Shown: positions 1-8,464 of the stretch, one piece after another
Layout of the letters: every line of letters starts with the position of its first letter
Numbering within the stretch: the first letter of the stretch is position 1
Origin: Candidatus Marsarchaeota G2 archaeon ECH_B_1
GTDB taxonomy: Archaea; Thermoproteota; Thermoprotei_A; Marsarchaeales; Marsarchaeaceae
DNA length: 64,000 nucleotides
Reading direction: 5' to 3'
Assembly (NCBI GenBank): GCA_003019535.1
Contig: NEXG01000001.1
Coordinates: forward strand, 106,153-170,152
Translations under genes and position numbers: made by a program
Notes under the pieces: model-generated
What the model was told of the DNA's origin: nothing
The model's input: the letters and a program-made list of their open reading frames with translations, nothing else
Databases searched by the model: none

Positions 1-421
1 GCACCCTCTTTATCGCATCAGGCTTTGTTTTAGCTACCTCCTCAATGTTCACCCCTCCTTCAGAGCTCGCGATAACCACGGGGCTCCTCTCACTCCTATC
101 CCACGTGACCCCAAGGTAGAGCTCGCGGGATATATCCAGTTTGGGCTCAATGAGTACGGCACCCACCCTTTCACCCTTAATCTCCGAGCCGAGAAGTGTC
201 TTCGCGGCGCTCTCAACCTCTTCAACGCTTGATGCGAACTTTATGCCACCCGCCTTACCCCTGCCCCCCACGAGTACCTGGGCTTTAACCACAACACTCC
301 GCTGCGCTAGCCTTGCATAAGCCCGCTTAGCCTCCTCCACACTGGTTACAACCTCTCCTAGGGGTGTGGGTATACCTATGTCCCTAAAAATCTTTTTGGC
401 TTCATGCTCATACAGCTTCAT
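1..421 (-). CDS. sucC: Succinyl-CoA ligase (ADP-forming) beta subunit, N-terminal part, cut by window edge
   Basis: Reading the minus strand from the ATG at 421 gives about 140 residues starting MKLYEHEAKKIF and continuing through VVKAQVLVGGRGKAGG, the typical start and glycine-rich ATP-grasp segment of SucC. The enzyme couples succinyl-CoA hydrolysis to ATP formation in the citric acid cycle together with SucD. The reading frame is open to base 1, so the CoA- and phosphate-site domains lie outside the window. The start is only 7 nt after the EF-2 stop, so it is probably co-transcribed with EF-2. The sucD gene would be expected just outside the window, which cannot be checked here. Confidence 0.9.
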   Translation of the reverse strand, partial: MKLYEHEAKKIFRDIGIPTPLGEVVTSVEEAKRAYARLAQRSVVVKAQVLVGGRGKAGGIKFASSVEEVESAAKTLLGSEIKGERVGAVLIEPKLDISRELYLGVTWDRSERSPVVIASSEGGVNIEEVAKTKPDAIKRV

Positions 422-428
422 GTGTGGA

Positions 429-2627
429 TCACTCGAGAAGCTCCTCTGGTCGGGGTATCTCCTTGGGTAGACCCTTCCTCTCCCTGATCTTTTGAACAGT
501 GGCCAAGAGAAGTGACTGTGGAACAGGAGCCCACCTTGAGAATTCGAGACCCCAGAAAGCCTTCCCAGCAGTAGCGCTTCTAAGCTCTGTTGATAGGTTG
601 AATGTCTCACTCACAGGCATCTCCACAAGCATACGCATCTGGCCGCCGCTCTGGTTTATTTCAAGAACCCTACCCCGCTTCTGAGCAGCGATCCTGTTTA
701 TGGCGCTCACGTACTCCGCTGGTATCCTTATGTCGAGCTTGAGGGTGGGCTCAAGCAGTGTTGGCTGCGCCATCAAGAAAGCCGCGTGTATGGCGTTCTT
801 GGTGGCGGGCATCACCTGAGCTGGACCCCTGTGCGCTGGGTCCTCGTGAATCATGGCGTCCACCAATAAGACCTTTAACCCACGTATCGGCTCCTGGGCA
901 AGCGGCCCAGCCTCCGTAGCCCACTTGAACCCCTGTATTAGGGTATCCTGAATTTCCTGAAGGTGCTGGATACCCTTCGTGGCATCTATGAATACGTTAA
1001 GCCGCTCATCCACACTCCAAATATTCCTCGCCTGGTCAGTGTCCCAACCAGCCTTCTCACGCAGTATCTTCGCCCTCTCCCGGAAGTCCTGCTCATCATA
1101 AACTTCACCCGACTGTAGGAGGGCCACCGTGGCCTCGTTGAGTGGTTCAACAACAACCCTAAACCTGTTGTGCTTATTGGGTGATTTACCTTCAACGGGT
1201 CCAGCTACACCCTGAATGGTCTCACGATACACCACTATGGGTGGCGTCGTCACCACTTCGAACCCTTTCTCCTGCAACTCATAGAGCACTATATCGAGGT
1301 GGAGCTGACCCATACCTGAGATAAGGTACTCACCCGTCTCCTCATCTATTTTGAGCTTAAGATTCGGGTCCTCGATACTCATCTTTCTTAATGCATCCAC
1401 GAAGCGTGGGAGGTCCCTACTATTCTTTGGTTCAACCGCGATTGTCACCACTGGCTCAGACACATACTTCAACCTCTCGAAACCCACCTGTTCGGCTTTA
1501 ATACTCGGGTCAACTATGGTTTCACCAGCCCTAGCCTGGTCGAGGCCTAACACGGCAACTATGTTACCAGCGGGAATATGCTCGGCTACCTCCCTACTCT
1601 GACCCATAAACAAGCCAACCTGGAGTATCCTAGCTGTTTGGTTGGCCGAGACCAAGAAAACCTCCTGACCTGTTCGAACACTGCCACTGAATATTCGGCC
1701 TGTGGCCACGAGCCCAGCGTGCGGGTCCACTACAACGTTGTTAACCGCCATGATAAGGGGTCCGTTAGGGTCGCAATCCATCATGGGCTTAAGTAAAGGC
1801 GAGTCCGGCGCACCCTTCCAGAGTTTGGGTATCCTGTACTTCTGCGCTTCGAGGGGGTTGGGTACGTGCTCAACAACCATGTCCAGTATCGCTTCATGAA
1901 GAGGGAAGTTCTCGACGAGTTTGGAGATGTCGTTGTTGTTATAGGCATTAACAATATCGGCAAACTTGAGGCCCTTAGCGGTGGCTATGGGTATCGTAAA
2001 CCCCCACTTATCCTTAGCCGCCCCGAAGGCGATCTGCCCACGGGTGAGGTTAACCTTCCACTTCTCCCTGAACTCTTCCTCCGCGTAATTCTCAATAAGG
2101 GAATTAAAATCCCTCGCGATGCTGACCAGCTTCTCCTGGATTTCCTGGGGTGAAAGCCTGAGCTCCTTTATCAGTCTATCTATCTTATTCACATAGAGAA
2201 GCGGTCTCACACGTTCCTCCAAGGCCTGCTTGGTCACGGTCTCCGTCTGGGTCATGACGCCCTCAACACTATCCACCACAACCACCGCGCCATCCATCAC
2301 CCTAAGCGAGCGGGTCACCTTACCAGTGAAGTCCACGTGACCCGGAGTGTCAATCATGTTCACAACATACTGCTCACCCTTATACTCGTGTAGGAGGCTG
2401 ACGTTAGCGGCCTTAACAGTCATCTGCCTCTTCTGCTCAATCTCTAGGTAATCCATAGCCAACGCCGTACCAGCCACTTTGGGGGATATTATCCCAGCTG
2501 CAAGGAGCAGGTTGTCGGACAGTGTAGTCTTACCGTGGTCAACGTGTGCTATGACACCCATGTTCCTAATGTTGGATGTTCGACTCATCAACCTCAATAT
2601 TTCATCTGTTTGTTTGTACTTCGGCAT
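429..2627 (-). CDS. fusA: Translation elongation factor 2 (aEF-2)
   Basis: Full-length archaeal EF-2, the GTPase that drives ribosomal translocation. From the ATG at 2627 the P-loop AHVDHGKT lies at residues 27-34, DTPGHVDFTGKV and NKIDR follow, then domains II-V. The loop DPAHRGPAQ near the C-terminal third carries the histidine (about residue 599) that is modified to diphthamide; a dph2 gene is present at 53.2-54.2 kb, so the modification is expected. The frame extends nine codons upstream to a GTG at 2654, but homologues typically begin near MPKYKQTDEIL, so the ATG is preferred. sucC follows 7 nt after the stop. The 180 bases upstream, to the ECF genes, hold no gene. Confidence 0.96.
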   Translation of the reverse strand: MPKYKQTDEILRLMSRTSNIRNMGVIAHVDHGKTTLSDNLLLAAGIISPKVAGTALAMDYLEIEQKRQMTVKAANVSLLHEYKGEQYVVNMIDTPGHVDFTGKVTRSLRVMDGAVVVVDSVEGVMTQTETVTKQALEERVRPLLYVNKIDRLIKELRLSPQEIQEKLVSIARDFNSLIENYAEEEFREKWKVNLTRGQIAFGAAKDKWGFTIPIATAKGLKFADIVNAYNNNDISKLVENFPLHEAILDMVVEHVPNPLEAQKYRIPKLWKGAPDSPLLKPMMDCDPNGPLIMAVNNVVVDPHAGLVATGRIFSGSVRTGQEVFLVSANQTARILQVGLFMGQSREVAEHIPAGNIVAVLGLDQARAGETIVDPSIKAEQVGFERLKYVSEPVVTIAVEPKNSRDLPRFVDALRKMSIEDPNLKLKIDEETGEYLISGMGQLHLDIVLYELQEKGFEVVTTPPIVVYRETIQGVAGPVEGKSPNKHNRFRVVVEPLNEATVALLQSGEVYDEQDFRERAKILREKAGWDTDQARNIWSVDERLNVFIDATKGIQHLQEIQDTLIQGFKWATEAGPLAQEPIRGLKVLLVDAMIHEDPAHRGPAQVMPATKNAIHAAFLMAQPTLLEPTLKLDIRIPAEYVSAINRIAAQKRGRVLEINQSGGQMRMLVEMPVSETFNLSTELRSATAGKAFWGLEFSRWAPVPQSLLLATVQKIRERKGLPKEIPRPEELLE

Positions 2628-2806
2628 CCAAACAATCGCCTTATCTCTTCTCACAACGCATCGTGCTTAAGTCTTACGCAAACAGCGTGAACCAAACAGG
2701 TGCGAACAATCTAAAACCAAGCCTCCACGCTAGATTTAAAAATTTACACCCAATACACCACCCTACTCAAGATTAAATTTTAATGCACAAATTAAGGTTG
2801 GATGGT

Positions 2807-3556
2807 TCAAAGGAAGGTTAGTGCGGAGTGGGTCAGTGCGTAGTGGTATGACAAAGCTGCAAGCGCGGCTGCACTCAGCACGACTGTTAACCAGTCGGCC
2901 AAACCAAACTTCAGATCCCTTATTCTAGTAGGTCTAGTTGTGGCTCCGAAGCACTTTGATTCCATGGCTTCAGCAACCTGTTCAGCTCTTATAATGGTGT
3001 TGACTAGGAGGGGGATCAGGATGGGAACATACTTTTTAATCCTCGCCACAAACCCTCCTTTATCTAGCTCCAGACCCCTCGACTTCTGACTGTCCTCTAT
3101 TGATCTGAGCTCATTGGCCACCGTTGGGAGAAACCGTAGAGACATTGTGAACGCCAGCACGAACGTGTATGGGAGACCCAACTTGAGTAGGGCTGAGCCC
3201 AAGTCTTCGGGTGATGTTGTAAGGGAGATCACCGAGAATATCTCCACGAAGAGTACCAGTCTTTCAACAACTAGAGCGGAGACAACGAGGCTGCGCGTCG
3301 CCCAGAGATTCACTGCGAAGAGAATGACTGAGAGTATAGCGTAGGAGCGAATAGAAGCGTATACCTGTCTGCCTAAGCCGCTCGCGTATATCACGAGGAG
3401 AAGGATTCCGATTATTATTAGGTAGACCGCAACACCACTTACAAGTAAACCTAGACTGACTGCGGCTGAGATGGCCATCACACCCTTCGACCTAGGGTCA
3501 AGCCTATGTAGAAGAGTGTTACCCTTAGTGTATATGAATGCGTTGAGATAACTCAT
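2807..3556 (-). CDS. ecfT: ECF transporter transmembrane subunit EcfT (CbiQ family)
   Basis: About 249 residues with five or more hydrophobic helices. The cytoplasmic coupling motifs expected of the family are visible: SRGLEL near residue 140 and AMESKCFGA near residue 195, matching the two Ala-Arg-Gly-type motifs that contact the ATPases. It joins two ATPases to a membrane S subunit to import a vitamin or metal ion. The ATG at 3556 overlaps the stop of the upstream ATPase gene as ATGA and sits 8 nt after AGGAGG, so it is chosen over a TTG two codons upstream. No S subunit gene is adjacent, so the substrate cannot be named; the module may be a shared (group II) energy unit. Confidence 0.92.
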   Translation of the reverse strand: MSYLNAFIYTKGNTLLHRLDPRSKGVMAISAAVSLGLLVSGVAVYLIIIGILLLVIYASGLGRQVYASIRSYAILSVILFAVNLWATRSLVVSALVVERLVLFVEIFSVISLTTSPEDLGSALLKLGLPYTFVLAFTMSLRFLPTVANELRSIEDSQKSRGLELDKGGFVARIKKYVPILIPLLVNTIIRAEQVAEAMESKCFGATTRPTRIRDLKFGLADWLTVVLSAAALAALSYHYALTHSALTFL

Positions 3557-4368
3557 CCGCAAATCCTCCTAGCTATATGCTCGGCGAGCGCGCCTGGCTC
3601 ATACACACCCTTGAACTCCACTATCCTCATTAGCTCCTTAAGAAACATGGCCTCAGTGGGGACGAGTCTTGAGCCGTGCATAAATGAGCCGTCCAGACCA
3701 AACTCGGAGACCCCTAAATCCGCCCTAACCATGCCCTCACTTAGAACAACGACCCTCTCAAAGTAGTTTAGCGCGAAGTCGATGTCATGCGTCATACTCA
3801 CAACACACTTACCACTACTCACGAACTCGCTTACTATCCCCCCAATAATCGCTTTATTACGGTAGTCTTGGCCCACCGTTGGTTCATCGAACACTAAGAT
3901 ATCCGGTTCATAGACTATCACAGAGGCTATCGTGAGCCTCTTCTTCTCACCCGAGCTGAGCATAAACGGTGAGCTATCAGCGTACCTTGAAAGACCCAGC
4001 CGCTCCAAAGCACTGGACACCCGGCACCCAACCTCATCCTCTGGGAAACCGAAGTTCTTCAGCGCGAAGGCGACCTCCTCTCTAACACTACCAGCGAATA
4101 TCTGATGGTTGGGGTTCTGAAACACGACCCCCACCCTCCGCGCCAGCTCTGCAACACTCTTCTTTGCGGTGTCAACACCGCAAAGCAGCACCCTCCCGCT
4201 TGACGGTCGAAGCAAGCCGTTCATCAGGCGCACAAGGGTGGACTTACCAGCCCCATTTGGGCCAACTATAGCGGTCGAAGACTTGGGGGTGAACTTCAAA
4301 GACACATTACTCAAAGCTTCCCGGTCGGAGCCAGGGTACCGGTAACTCACTGCTTCAAGCTCCAACAC
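3553..4368 (-). CDS. ecfA2: ECF transporter ATPase subunit (second)
   Basis: ABC ATPase of 271 residues with Walker A GPNGAGKST, Q-loop VFQNPNHQIF, signature LSSGEKKRL, Walker B ILVFDEPTVG and H-loop MTHDIDF. The order and the NPNHQIF Q-loop are typical of CbiO/EcfA proteins. The signature has Ser-Ser-Gly instead of Ser-Gly-Gly. The chosen start is the GTG at 4368, 7 nt after GGAG; it overlaps the preceding ATPase by 14 nt. Its stop overlaps the ecfT start. It presumably forms a heterodimer with the upstream ATPase, since the two differ clearly in sequence. Confidence 0.93.
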   Translation of the reverse strand: MLELEAVSYRYPGSDREALSNVSLKFTPKSSTAIVGPNGAGKSTLVRLMNGLLRPSSGRVLLCGVDTAKKSVAELARRVGVVFQNPNHQIFAGSVREEVAFALKNFGFPEDEVGCRVSSALERLGLSRYADSSPFMLSSGEKKRLTIASVIVYEPDILVFDEPTVGQDYRNKAIIGGIVSEFVSSGKCVVSMTHDIDFALNYFERVVVLSEGMVRADLGVSEFGLDGSFMHGSRLVPTEAMFLKELMRIVEFKGVYEPGALAEHIARRICG

Positions 4369-5209
4369 ATTTGATCTCCTTTTTTTGAACGGCCGATAAC
4401 AACTCCTCAATCGTGCTTATACCATCCACCTTTAACCCATTCCTTCGAAGTCTCTCCCTAAGGGGGTAGAACTCAGGTCTCTCAACCCCTATATCGATAG
4501 GTATCTGAGAGGTAAAAGCAACATAGGGATCAGCGTCCAAAACGATTTTACCATTATCCATCAGCAAAACCCTGCTAGAGTACTTGGAAACCATACTCAA
4601 CCTGTGCTCAGCCACCACAATGGTTGTACCACTCCTATTGAGTTCGCCAAGCAAATCTATAAGCGACTTAGCTGAAAGGGGGTCGAGGTTGGCTGTGGGT
4701 TCATCCAACACCAGTATACTGGGTTTCAACGCTAGGATTGAAGCTATGGCGACCTTCTGCTGCTCCCCCCCACTAAGCTTAAACACCTGGGCGTGGCGCA
4801 GCTTCTCCACGCCCACCTTCCTCAGAGACCAGTCGACCCTTTCCAATACGTCTCGCTTGGGTAAGCCCAGGTTACCTGGTCCGAAAGCCACATCATCCTC
4901 AACCTCTAACGCTATAAGCTGCGATTCTGGGTCGGGAAAAACCAAACCCACCATCTGGGCTAGCTGGTGCACACTACTCAACTTCGTATCAACCCCCTTC
5001 ACACGCACTGAACCCCTGAACTCTCCCCCATGAAAGTGCGGAATCAACCCATTCATACACCTAAGAAGAGTAGATTTACCGCACCCACTCGGCCCGGTGA
5101 TAACCACGAATTCCCCACTATTAATACTAAGGCTAACCCCCTTAAGAGAGGGTTCAGTGTTCCCAAGATACGTGAACCAAACATTCTCGAATCTAACGAG
5201 CTCATCCAT
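4355..5209 (-). CDS. ecfA1: ECF transporter ATPase subunit (first)
   Basis: ABC ATPase of about 284 residues, first gene of the ecfA1-ecfA2-ecfT operon. Walker A GPSGCGKST, the Q-loop region VFPDPESQLI, signature LSGGEQQKV, Walker B ILVLDEPTANLD and H-loop VAEHRLSM are all present. A C-terminal stretch of about 60 residues follows the nucleotide-binding domain, as is usual in EcfA. The ATG at 5209 lies about 28 nt downstream of a TATA-like ATCTTAAAAG (5232-5241), consistent with leaderless transcription; a GTG five codons upstream is the alternative. Powers substrate uptake by the ECF complex at the membrane. Confidence 0.92.
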   Translation of the reverse strand: MDELVRFENVWFTYLGNTEPSLKGVSLSINSGEFVVITGPSGCGKSTLLRCMNGLIPHFHGGEFRGSVRVKGVDTKLSSVHQLAQMVGLVFPDPESQLIALEVEDDVAFGPGNLGLPKRDVLERVDWSLRKVGVEKLRHAQVFKLSGGEQQKVAIASILALKPSILVLDEPTANLDPLSAKSLIDLLGELNRSGTTIVVAEHRLSMVSKYSSRVLLMDNGKIVLDADPYVAFTSQIPIDIGVERPEFYPLRERLRRNGLKVDGISTIEELLSAVQKKEIKCVGA

Positions 5210-5597
5210 CAATTCTTCAACCACAAACTTCTTTTAAGATTTTACCAAAAAAATATGGATGCCCTACTACACCAACAAACAAGATTCCCACCCGAACTAC
5301 GTGCATATGGGGTTGAATAGAAACCGAGCGCGCCACCCGCCCTTTACGACACACCAAAATTAATCCTTTACCTGTTGGTGAACCCAGCACAAGTTTTGAT
5401 GCGCCCTTAAAGAGTGAGAGTGGCGCACTCCAAACCACCATACTTGAATAACACTATGCACCTAGGGTACATTAATAGGTGCCCATATGTCGGGATTCCC
5501 CTCAAGCACCATACACGGTGATAACCCTATTGACTGGGATCACGGCTCTAGTTTTCAGATTTAAAGCATCACTTTAAATTGCTCATAAGTTAGCCCT
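5210..5597. other. Gene-free interval with a 7-bp inverted repeat
   Basis: About 390 bases between prefoldin beta and the ECF operon, both on the minus strand. I see no convincing gene. An inverted repeat, GCACCTA at 5458-5464 and TAGGTGC at 5476-5482, could form a small hairpin. It lies more than 200 nt from the ecfA1 start, so it could act as a terminator for the prefoldin operon or as a regulatory leader element; the sequence does not decide. A TATA-like box for ecfA1 lies at 5232-5241. Confidence 0.4.
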
Positions 5598-5939
5598 TTA
5601 GGCTTCGTCTGTTTCTGGTTTTGAGCTTACTACAACAGACCTTCTAATCCGCTCGACTTCTGCTTTAAGAGCTGACTCTTGGCTCTGGTAGACTACCACC
5701 CTCTCCTGCAACTCTTCTTTGTACTTATCGAGGCCGCTCAATACCTCCTGTATCGTTGTCTTGTAGAGGACGGGGCCAGTGGATTTATAGACCTCCGTTT
5801 CAGGTGGAAGACCCTGCACCTCAGCTTTTATCCTCTCCGCTTCTTTTATCTCTAATTCAAGCCTTTGTCGCTCGGCTATAAGAGCCTTTAATTGTTCTTG
5901 TATTCTGGCTATTTGCGCGGATTTATCCTGTGTACTCAA
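5598..5939 (-). CDS. pfdB: Prefoldin beta subunit
   Basis: Small 113-residue protein with two long heptad-rich helices (about residues 6-45 and 68-104) joined by the turn ETEVYKSTGPVLYKT, which is the conserved beta-hairpin linker of prefoldin beta. Prefoldin holds unfolded proteins with its coiled-coil arms and passes them to the thermosome. The start is a TTG that overlaps the pcc1 stop as TTGA, a common coupling in this operon. It is the last gene of the psmA-to-prefoldin operon. Archaeal pfdB is often placed directly after pcc1, as here. Confidence 0.92.
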   Translation of the reverse strand: MSTQDKSAQIARIQEQLKALIAERQRLELEIKEAERIKAEVQGLPPETEVYKSTGPVLYKTTIQEVLSGLDKYKEELQERVVVYQSQESALKAEVERIRRSVVVSSKPETDEA

Positions 5940-6205
5940 GCAACCTCACCTAGAAGGGTTGCGGCCACGTGGAGCCATGAGCCCACGCTGTTCAGGGCAG
6001 CCCTCATATCAGATATTCTAGTGGCATGTATATAAGCACATACTGTGCTACCGGAGAGAGTTAGTCTAACATTCGTCGCACCCCGTGGCCAAGTTTCCAC
6101 CTCTGGGAGTACAGCCCAATAGACGCTTTCAGCCTGCGCTGGTGAAACCATGTGGACACAGAGTTCAGCATCGACTTCAGTTATCCCTAAAGTAGAAGTT
6201 GACAC
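5936..6205 (-). CDS. pcc1: KEOPS complex subunit Pcc1-like
   Basis: With a GTG start at 6205 the protein has 89 residues, close to the usual size of Pcc1. The pattern AVLPEVETWPRGAT, a beta strand pair, then ATRISDMRAALNSVGSWL is the recognisable core of the family, in which a Pro-Glu turn precedes the final helix carrying the Arg-Ala-x-Leu-Asn motif. Pcc1 dimerises and bridges Kae1 in the KEOPS complex that makes t6A at position 37 of tRNAs. The reading frame is open to 6262, but the start at 6205 gives a 29-nt overlap with the Brix gene and the expected length. Placement between Brix and prefoldin beta supports the call. Confidence 0.8.
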   Translation of the reverse strand: MSTSTLGITEVDAELCVHMVSPAQAESVYWAVLPEVETWPRGATNVRLTLSGSTVCAYIHATRISDMRAALNSVGSWLHVAATLLGEVA

Positions 6206-6677
6206 ACTGCACACCTCTGAGGGTGAGGACCACAACCTCCTTACCATTCTTTTCGAATACATCGATGTTAGTTATGAGTTTCCCCTGCGCTGGCGGAAGG
6301 CTCGTCAAGAATTCTTTTAGCCTGAGCGCCATCTCGGATCTGGGGGTCTTAGAGGAGCCCACCACTCTTGCAACACCAGCCTTATCCACCAACTGTTTCA
6401 GTCCGCGGGAAACACTGAAGCCGCTGAAAGCCAGTGTCTGGGTGGGTTGTCCCCTAACATATAGTGTTAGGCCGGCTGGGTTGCCGAACCTCTCGAAAAC
6501 CACTGCTATCATCGAGTCAGCTCCACACTCGCTTAGGAGTGTGTGCAGACTTTTTTTGCCTCTTATTATCTTGCGTGCGGGTGTTATCAGCGCTAGCGCG
6601 TTGACAAGCGTCCTTGACCTTGGTGAAGGTGAACGTGATGTGGTGATGTACACTGCGGGGGGATTCAAACACACCAC
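6177..6677 (-). CDS. Brix domain ribosome biogenesis protein (archaeal Imp4-like)
   Basis: About 166 residues. The N-terminus VYITTSRSPSPRSR followed by IIRGKKSLHTLL is the hallmark of archaeal single-domain Brix proteins, which bind rRNA during ribosome assembly and are related to eukaryotic Imp4. The start is ambiguous: tandem GTG codons at 6677 and 6674 lie just after the rpl37ae stop, and a TTG at 6668 is also possible. The longer open frame, to 6743, would overlap rpl37ae heavily and its extra residues are not family-like. In many archaea the rpoP gene sits between rpl37ae and Brix; it is absent from this spot. Confidence 0.85.
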   Translation of the reverse strand: MVCLNPPAVYITTSRSPSPRSRTLVNALALITPARKIIRGKKSLHTLLSECGADSMIAVVFERFGNPAGLTLYVRGQPTQTLAFSGFSVSRGLKQLVDKAGVARVVGSSKTPRSEMALRLKEFLTSLPPAQGKLITNIDVFEKNGKEVVVLTLRGVQCVNFYFRDN

Positions 6678-6678
6678 T

Positions 6679-6900
6679 CTAGGCCTTGGCGACGTGTGCG
6701 GGTCCGGCGTATGTATAGGCGCATGAGGGGCACGTCCAAACACCCACGGAGAGCCTCTTCATCAGCACGAGCTTACCGCACCGCGGACAGGCCACCTTTT
6801 CATGCCTCTTCTTCAGGATCTTTAGCGCCCTTCTCCTCACAGTCATACCGTACCTTGCGCCATAGCTGCCCGTTTCACCAACAACTTTTGTTTTACCCAT
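6679..6900 (-). CDS. rpl37ae: Ribosomal protein L37Ae (eL43)
   Basis: A 73-residue large-subunit protein with a C2C2 zinc ribbon: CPRC at about residues 38-41 and CPSC at about 57-60. The basic N-terminal part, GKTKVVGETGSYGARYG, is typical of eL43. The ATG at 6900 gives the usual MGKTK start; three codons of open frame upstream are ignored. It is followed 1 nt later by the Brix gene and preceded by rrp42, an arrangement common in archaea in which ribosomal and RNA-decay genes share a transcript. Confidence 0.95.
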   Translation of the reverse strand: MGKTKVVGETGSYGARYGMTVRRRALKILKKRHEKVACPRCGKLVLMKRLSVGVWTCPSCAYTYAGPAHVAKA

Positions 6901-6905
6901 ACAAA

Positions 6906-7721
6906 TCACCCAAGCTTAGCTAGTAGAGACCTTATCTCCTTACCCTTCTCATATGCCAGATCGTATATTTTAAGCACATCGGGCTCCTCAAGCGTCCCGG
7001 AACCACTCTTCTGGATCGATGAAACAATGCCCGACTCAAGCGTGGTCATCGTCACCCTCACATCGGCCACATTCTCTTCGGAAAGTGAAGGGTCAACCAC
7101 CAGATAATCGCCTATCTTTGCCACCGTGACGGGGACAGGTCTCTCAACCATTGGGATGCCCTTAGTCGACTCGAGTAGGACAACGTCCTCCCCCTCAACC
7201 TTAACCTCAGGTATCTTAGCGGTGAGCAGAGCGGCCAGAGCCGCGATACCCGAGGCGTCAACTATGTTACCATCATGGTCCATAGCGTAGATGTCAACGT
7301 AGATAACCCACACCTTTTTACCCGGCAACACGCAGAGCTCAGACGTCTTAATCGCCTTGGACTCCCTCAAGCCGCGGTCAACTATCCTAGACATCTCAAC
7401 CGCGTTCTCATCCGGTGGACCCGGCTCAAAGCTGGGTGAAGCGTGTGGTAATAGCTCCAAACTAACCGTTAGAACCCCCTCGTTAGGTGTATCGGGGAAG
7501 GGTTCACCGAGTTCAGCCTTCACACCCGCGACAGCCACGGTGTTACCTATCTTAACCATGGCCGAGCCATTAGCCTTCTCATAGATGGATGTCTGAATCT
7601 CCACCTTCCTGTACTCATCAAATTTTCTCCCATCCTCCCTTACACCCGTCGAGAGTAGCGCTAGAAGCTCCTTTTGCTGGATGGGCACAAACTCCTCCAC
7701 GGTTGAAAGGTCAGCCAACAA
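6906..7721 (-). CDS. rrp42: Exosome complex subunit Rrp42
   Basis: RNase PH-fold protein of 271 residues, the non-catalytic partner of Rrp41 in the hexameric exosome ring. Recognisable parts include REDGRKFDEYR near residue 28, VAVAGVKAELGEPFPDTPNEG and YAMDHDGNIVDASGIAALAA. It lacks the Asp pair of the phosphorolytic site but helps bind RNA. Start codons TTG at 7721 and 7718 are both possible; GGAGGTG just upstream, overlapping the rrp41 stop, favours one of these. It follows rrp41 directly with no gap. Confidence 0.95.
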   Translation of the reverse strand: MLADLSTVEEFVPIQQKELLALLSTGVREDGRKFDEYRKVEIQTSIYEKANGSAMVKIGNTVAVAGVKAELGEPFPDTPNEGVLTVSLELLPHASPSFEPGPPDENAVEMSRIVDRGLRESKAIKTSELCVLPGKKVWVIYVDIYAMDHDGNIVDASGIAALAALLTAKIPEVKVEGEDVVLLESTKGIPMVERPVPVTVAKIGDYLVVDPSLSEENVADVRVTMTTLESGIVSSIQKSGSGTLEEPDVLKIYDLAYEKGKEIRSLLAKLG

Positions 7722-8456
7722 TCACACCTCCACCTGCGCACCGCTGAACCTAGCCCTTAGGGCTTGCTTCTGAAGCGAATAAAGCTCTTTGATTCCTTTC
7801 TTCACCAGGTTTACACCTTCCTCTAACTCCTGTCTCGTGAGTCTACCGTTCAGTTGTAGGAGGGTTATCTTGTTAAGGCTGGGCATCATGGCTATAGGCA
7901 TATCCGCCTCACCATGCTCATCCTCTGCCTCGTTGAGGTCGAGCACCACCTTGCCTCCAACTTTGCCAACCGCCACCGCGGTGACCAAGTCCCTCATAGG
8001 TATACCCGCCTCGGCGAGTGCAATCGAAGCTGCTGTTATACCGGCGCTACGGGTTCCAGCATCAGCCTGCAAAACCTCTATAAATACATCTATCACAGTC
8101 TTAGGATACTCTTCAAGGAAGAGCGCTGGCTCAAGCGCCTCCCGTATCACCTTACTAAGCTCCACTTCACGTCTAGAGGGTGCGGGTGACTTCCTCTCAT
8201 CGGTTGAGAAAGGCGCCATGTGATAACGCGTCCGAAGAATAGCCCTCCCAGGCAGCGCTATGTGTTTTGGGTGAGCCTCCCGAGGACCCTGAACCGCCAC
8301 CAAGATCTTCGTTTTACCCTGCTCGATATAAGCCGAACCAGAACAATTCTTTAGTACGCCCACCTGCATCTTGACGGGTCTTAACTCATCGATTCTCCGA
8401 CCGTCAAGCCTAACACCATCCTGTGTTATTAGAACTACACTCTCACTCAAACACAA
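7722..8456 (-). CDS. rrp41: Exosome complex phosphorolytic subunit Rrp41
   Basis: RNase PH-fold protein of about 244 residues and the catalytic subunit of the archaeal exosome, which degrades or tails RNA 3' ends using phosphate or NDPs. [14 protein letters not shown], the phosphate-binding region with [14 protein letters not shown], and the active-site segment [14 protein letters not shown] with the conserved acidic residues are all present. The start is a TTG at 8456 or another two codons later, 8 nt after the rrp4 stop. It sits between rrp4 and rrp42, the standard archaeal order. Confidence 0.95.
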   Translation of the reverse strand: MCLSESVVLITQDGVRLDGRRIDELRPVKMQVGVLKNCSGSAYIEQGKTKILVAVQGPREAHPKHIALPGRAILRTRYHMAPFSTDERKSPAPSRREVELSKVIREALEPALFLEEYPKTVIDVFIEVLQADAGTRSAGITAASIALAEAGIPMRDLVTAVAVGKVGGKVVLDLNEAEDEHGEADMPIAMMPSLNKITLLQLNGRLTRQELEEGVNLVKKGIKELYSLQKQALRARFSGAQVEV

Positions 8457-8464
8457 ACGCCTCG

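Noticed and set aside
4584-5033. Long antisense open frame within ecfA1
   Set aside because: Mirror of a real ABC ATPase gene; composition and lack of motifs show it is a shadow frame. The same applies to long antisense frames within aIF2 alpha (46419-47084), Brix (6199-6726) and the block B platform (27280-27711).
5217-5441. Minus-strand open frame upstream of ecfA1 as a possible S subunit
   Set aside because: Only one weak hydrophobic stretch and 74 residues; S subunits have about six helices and 160-200 residues.
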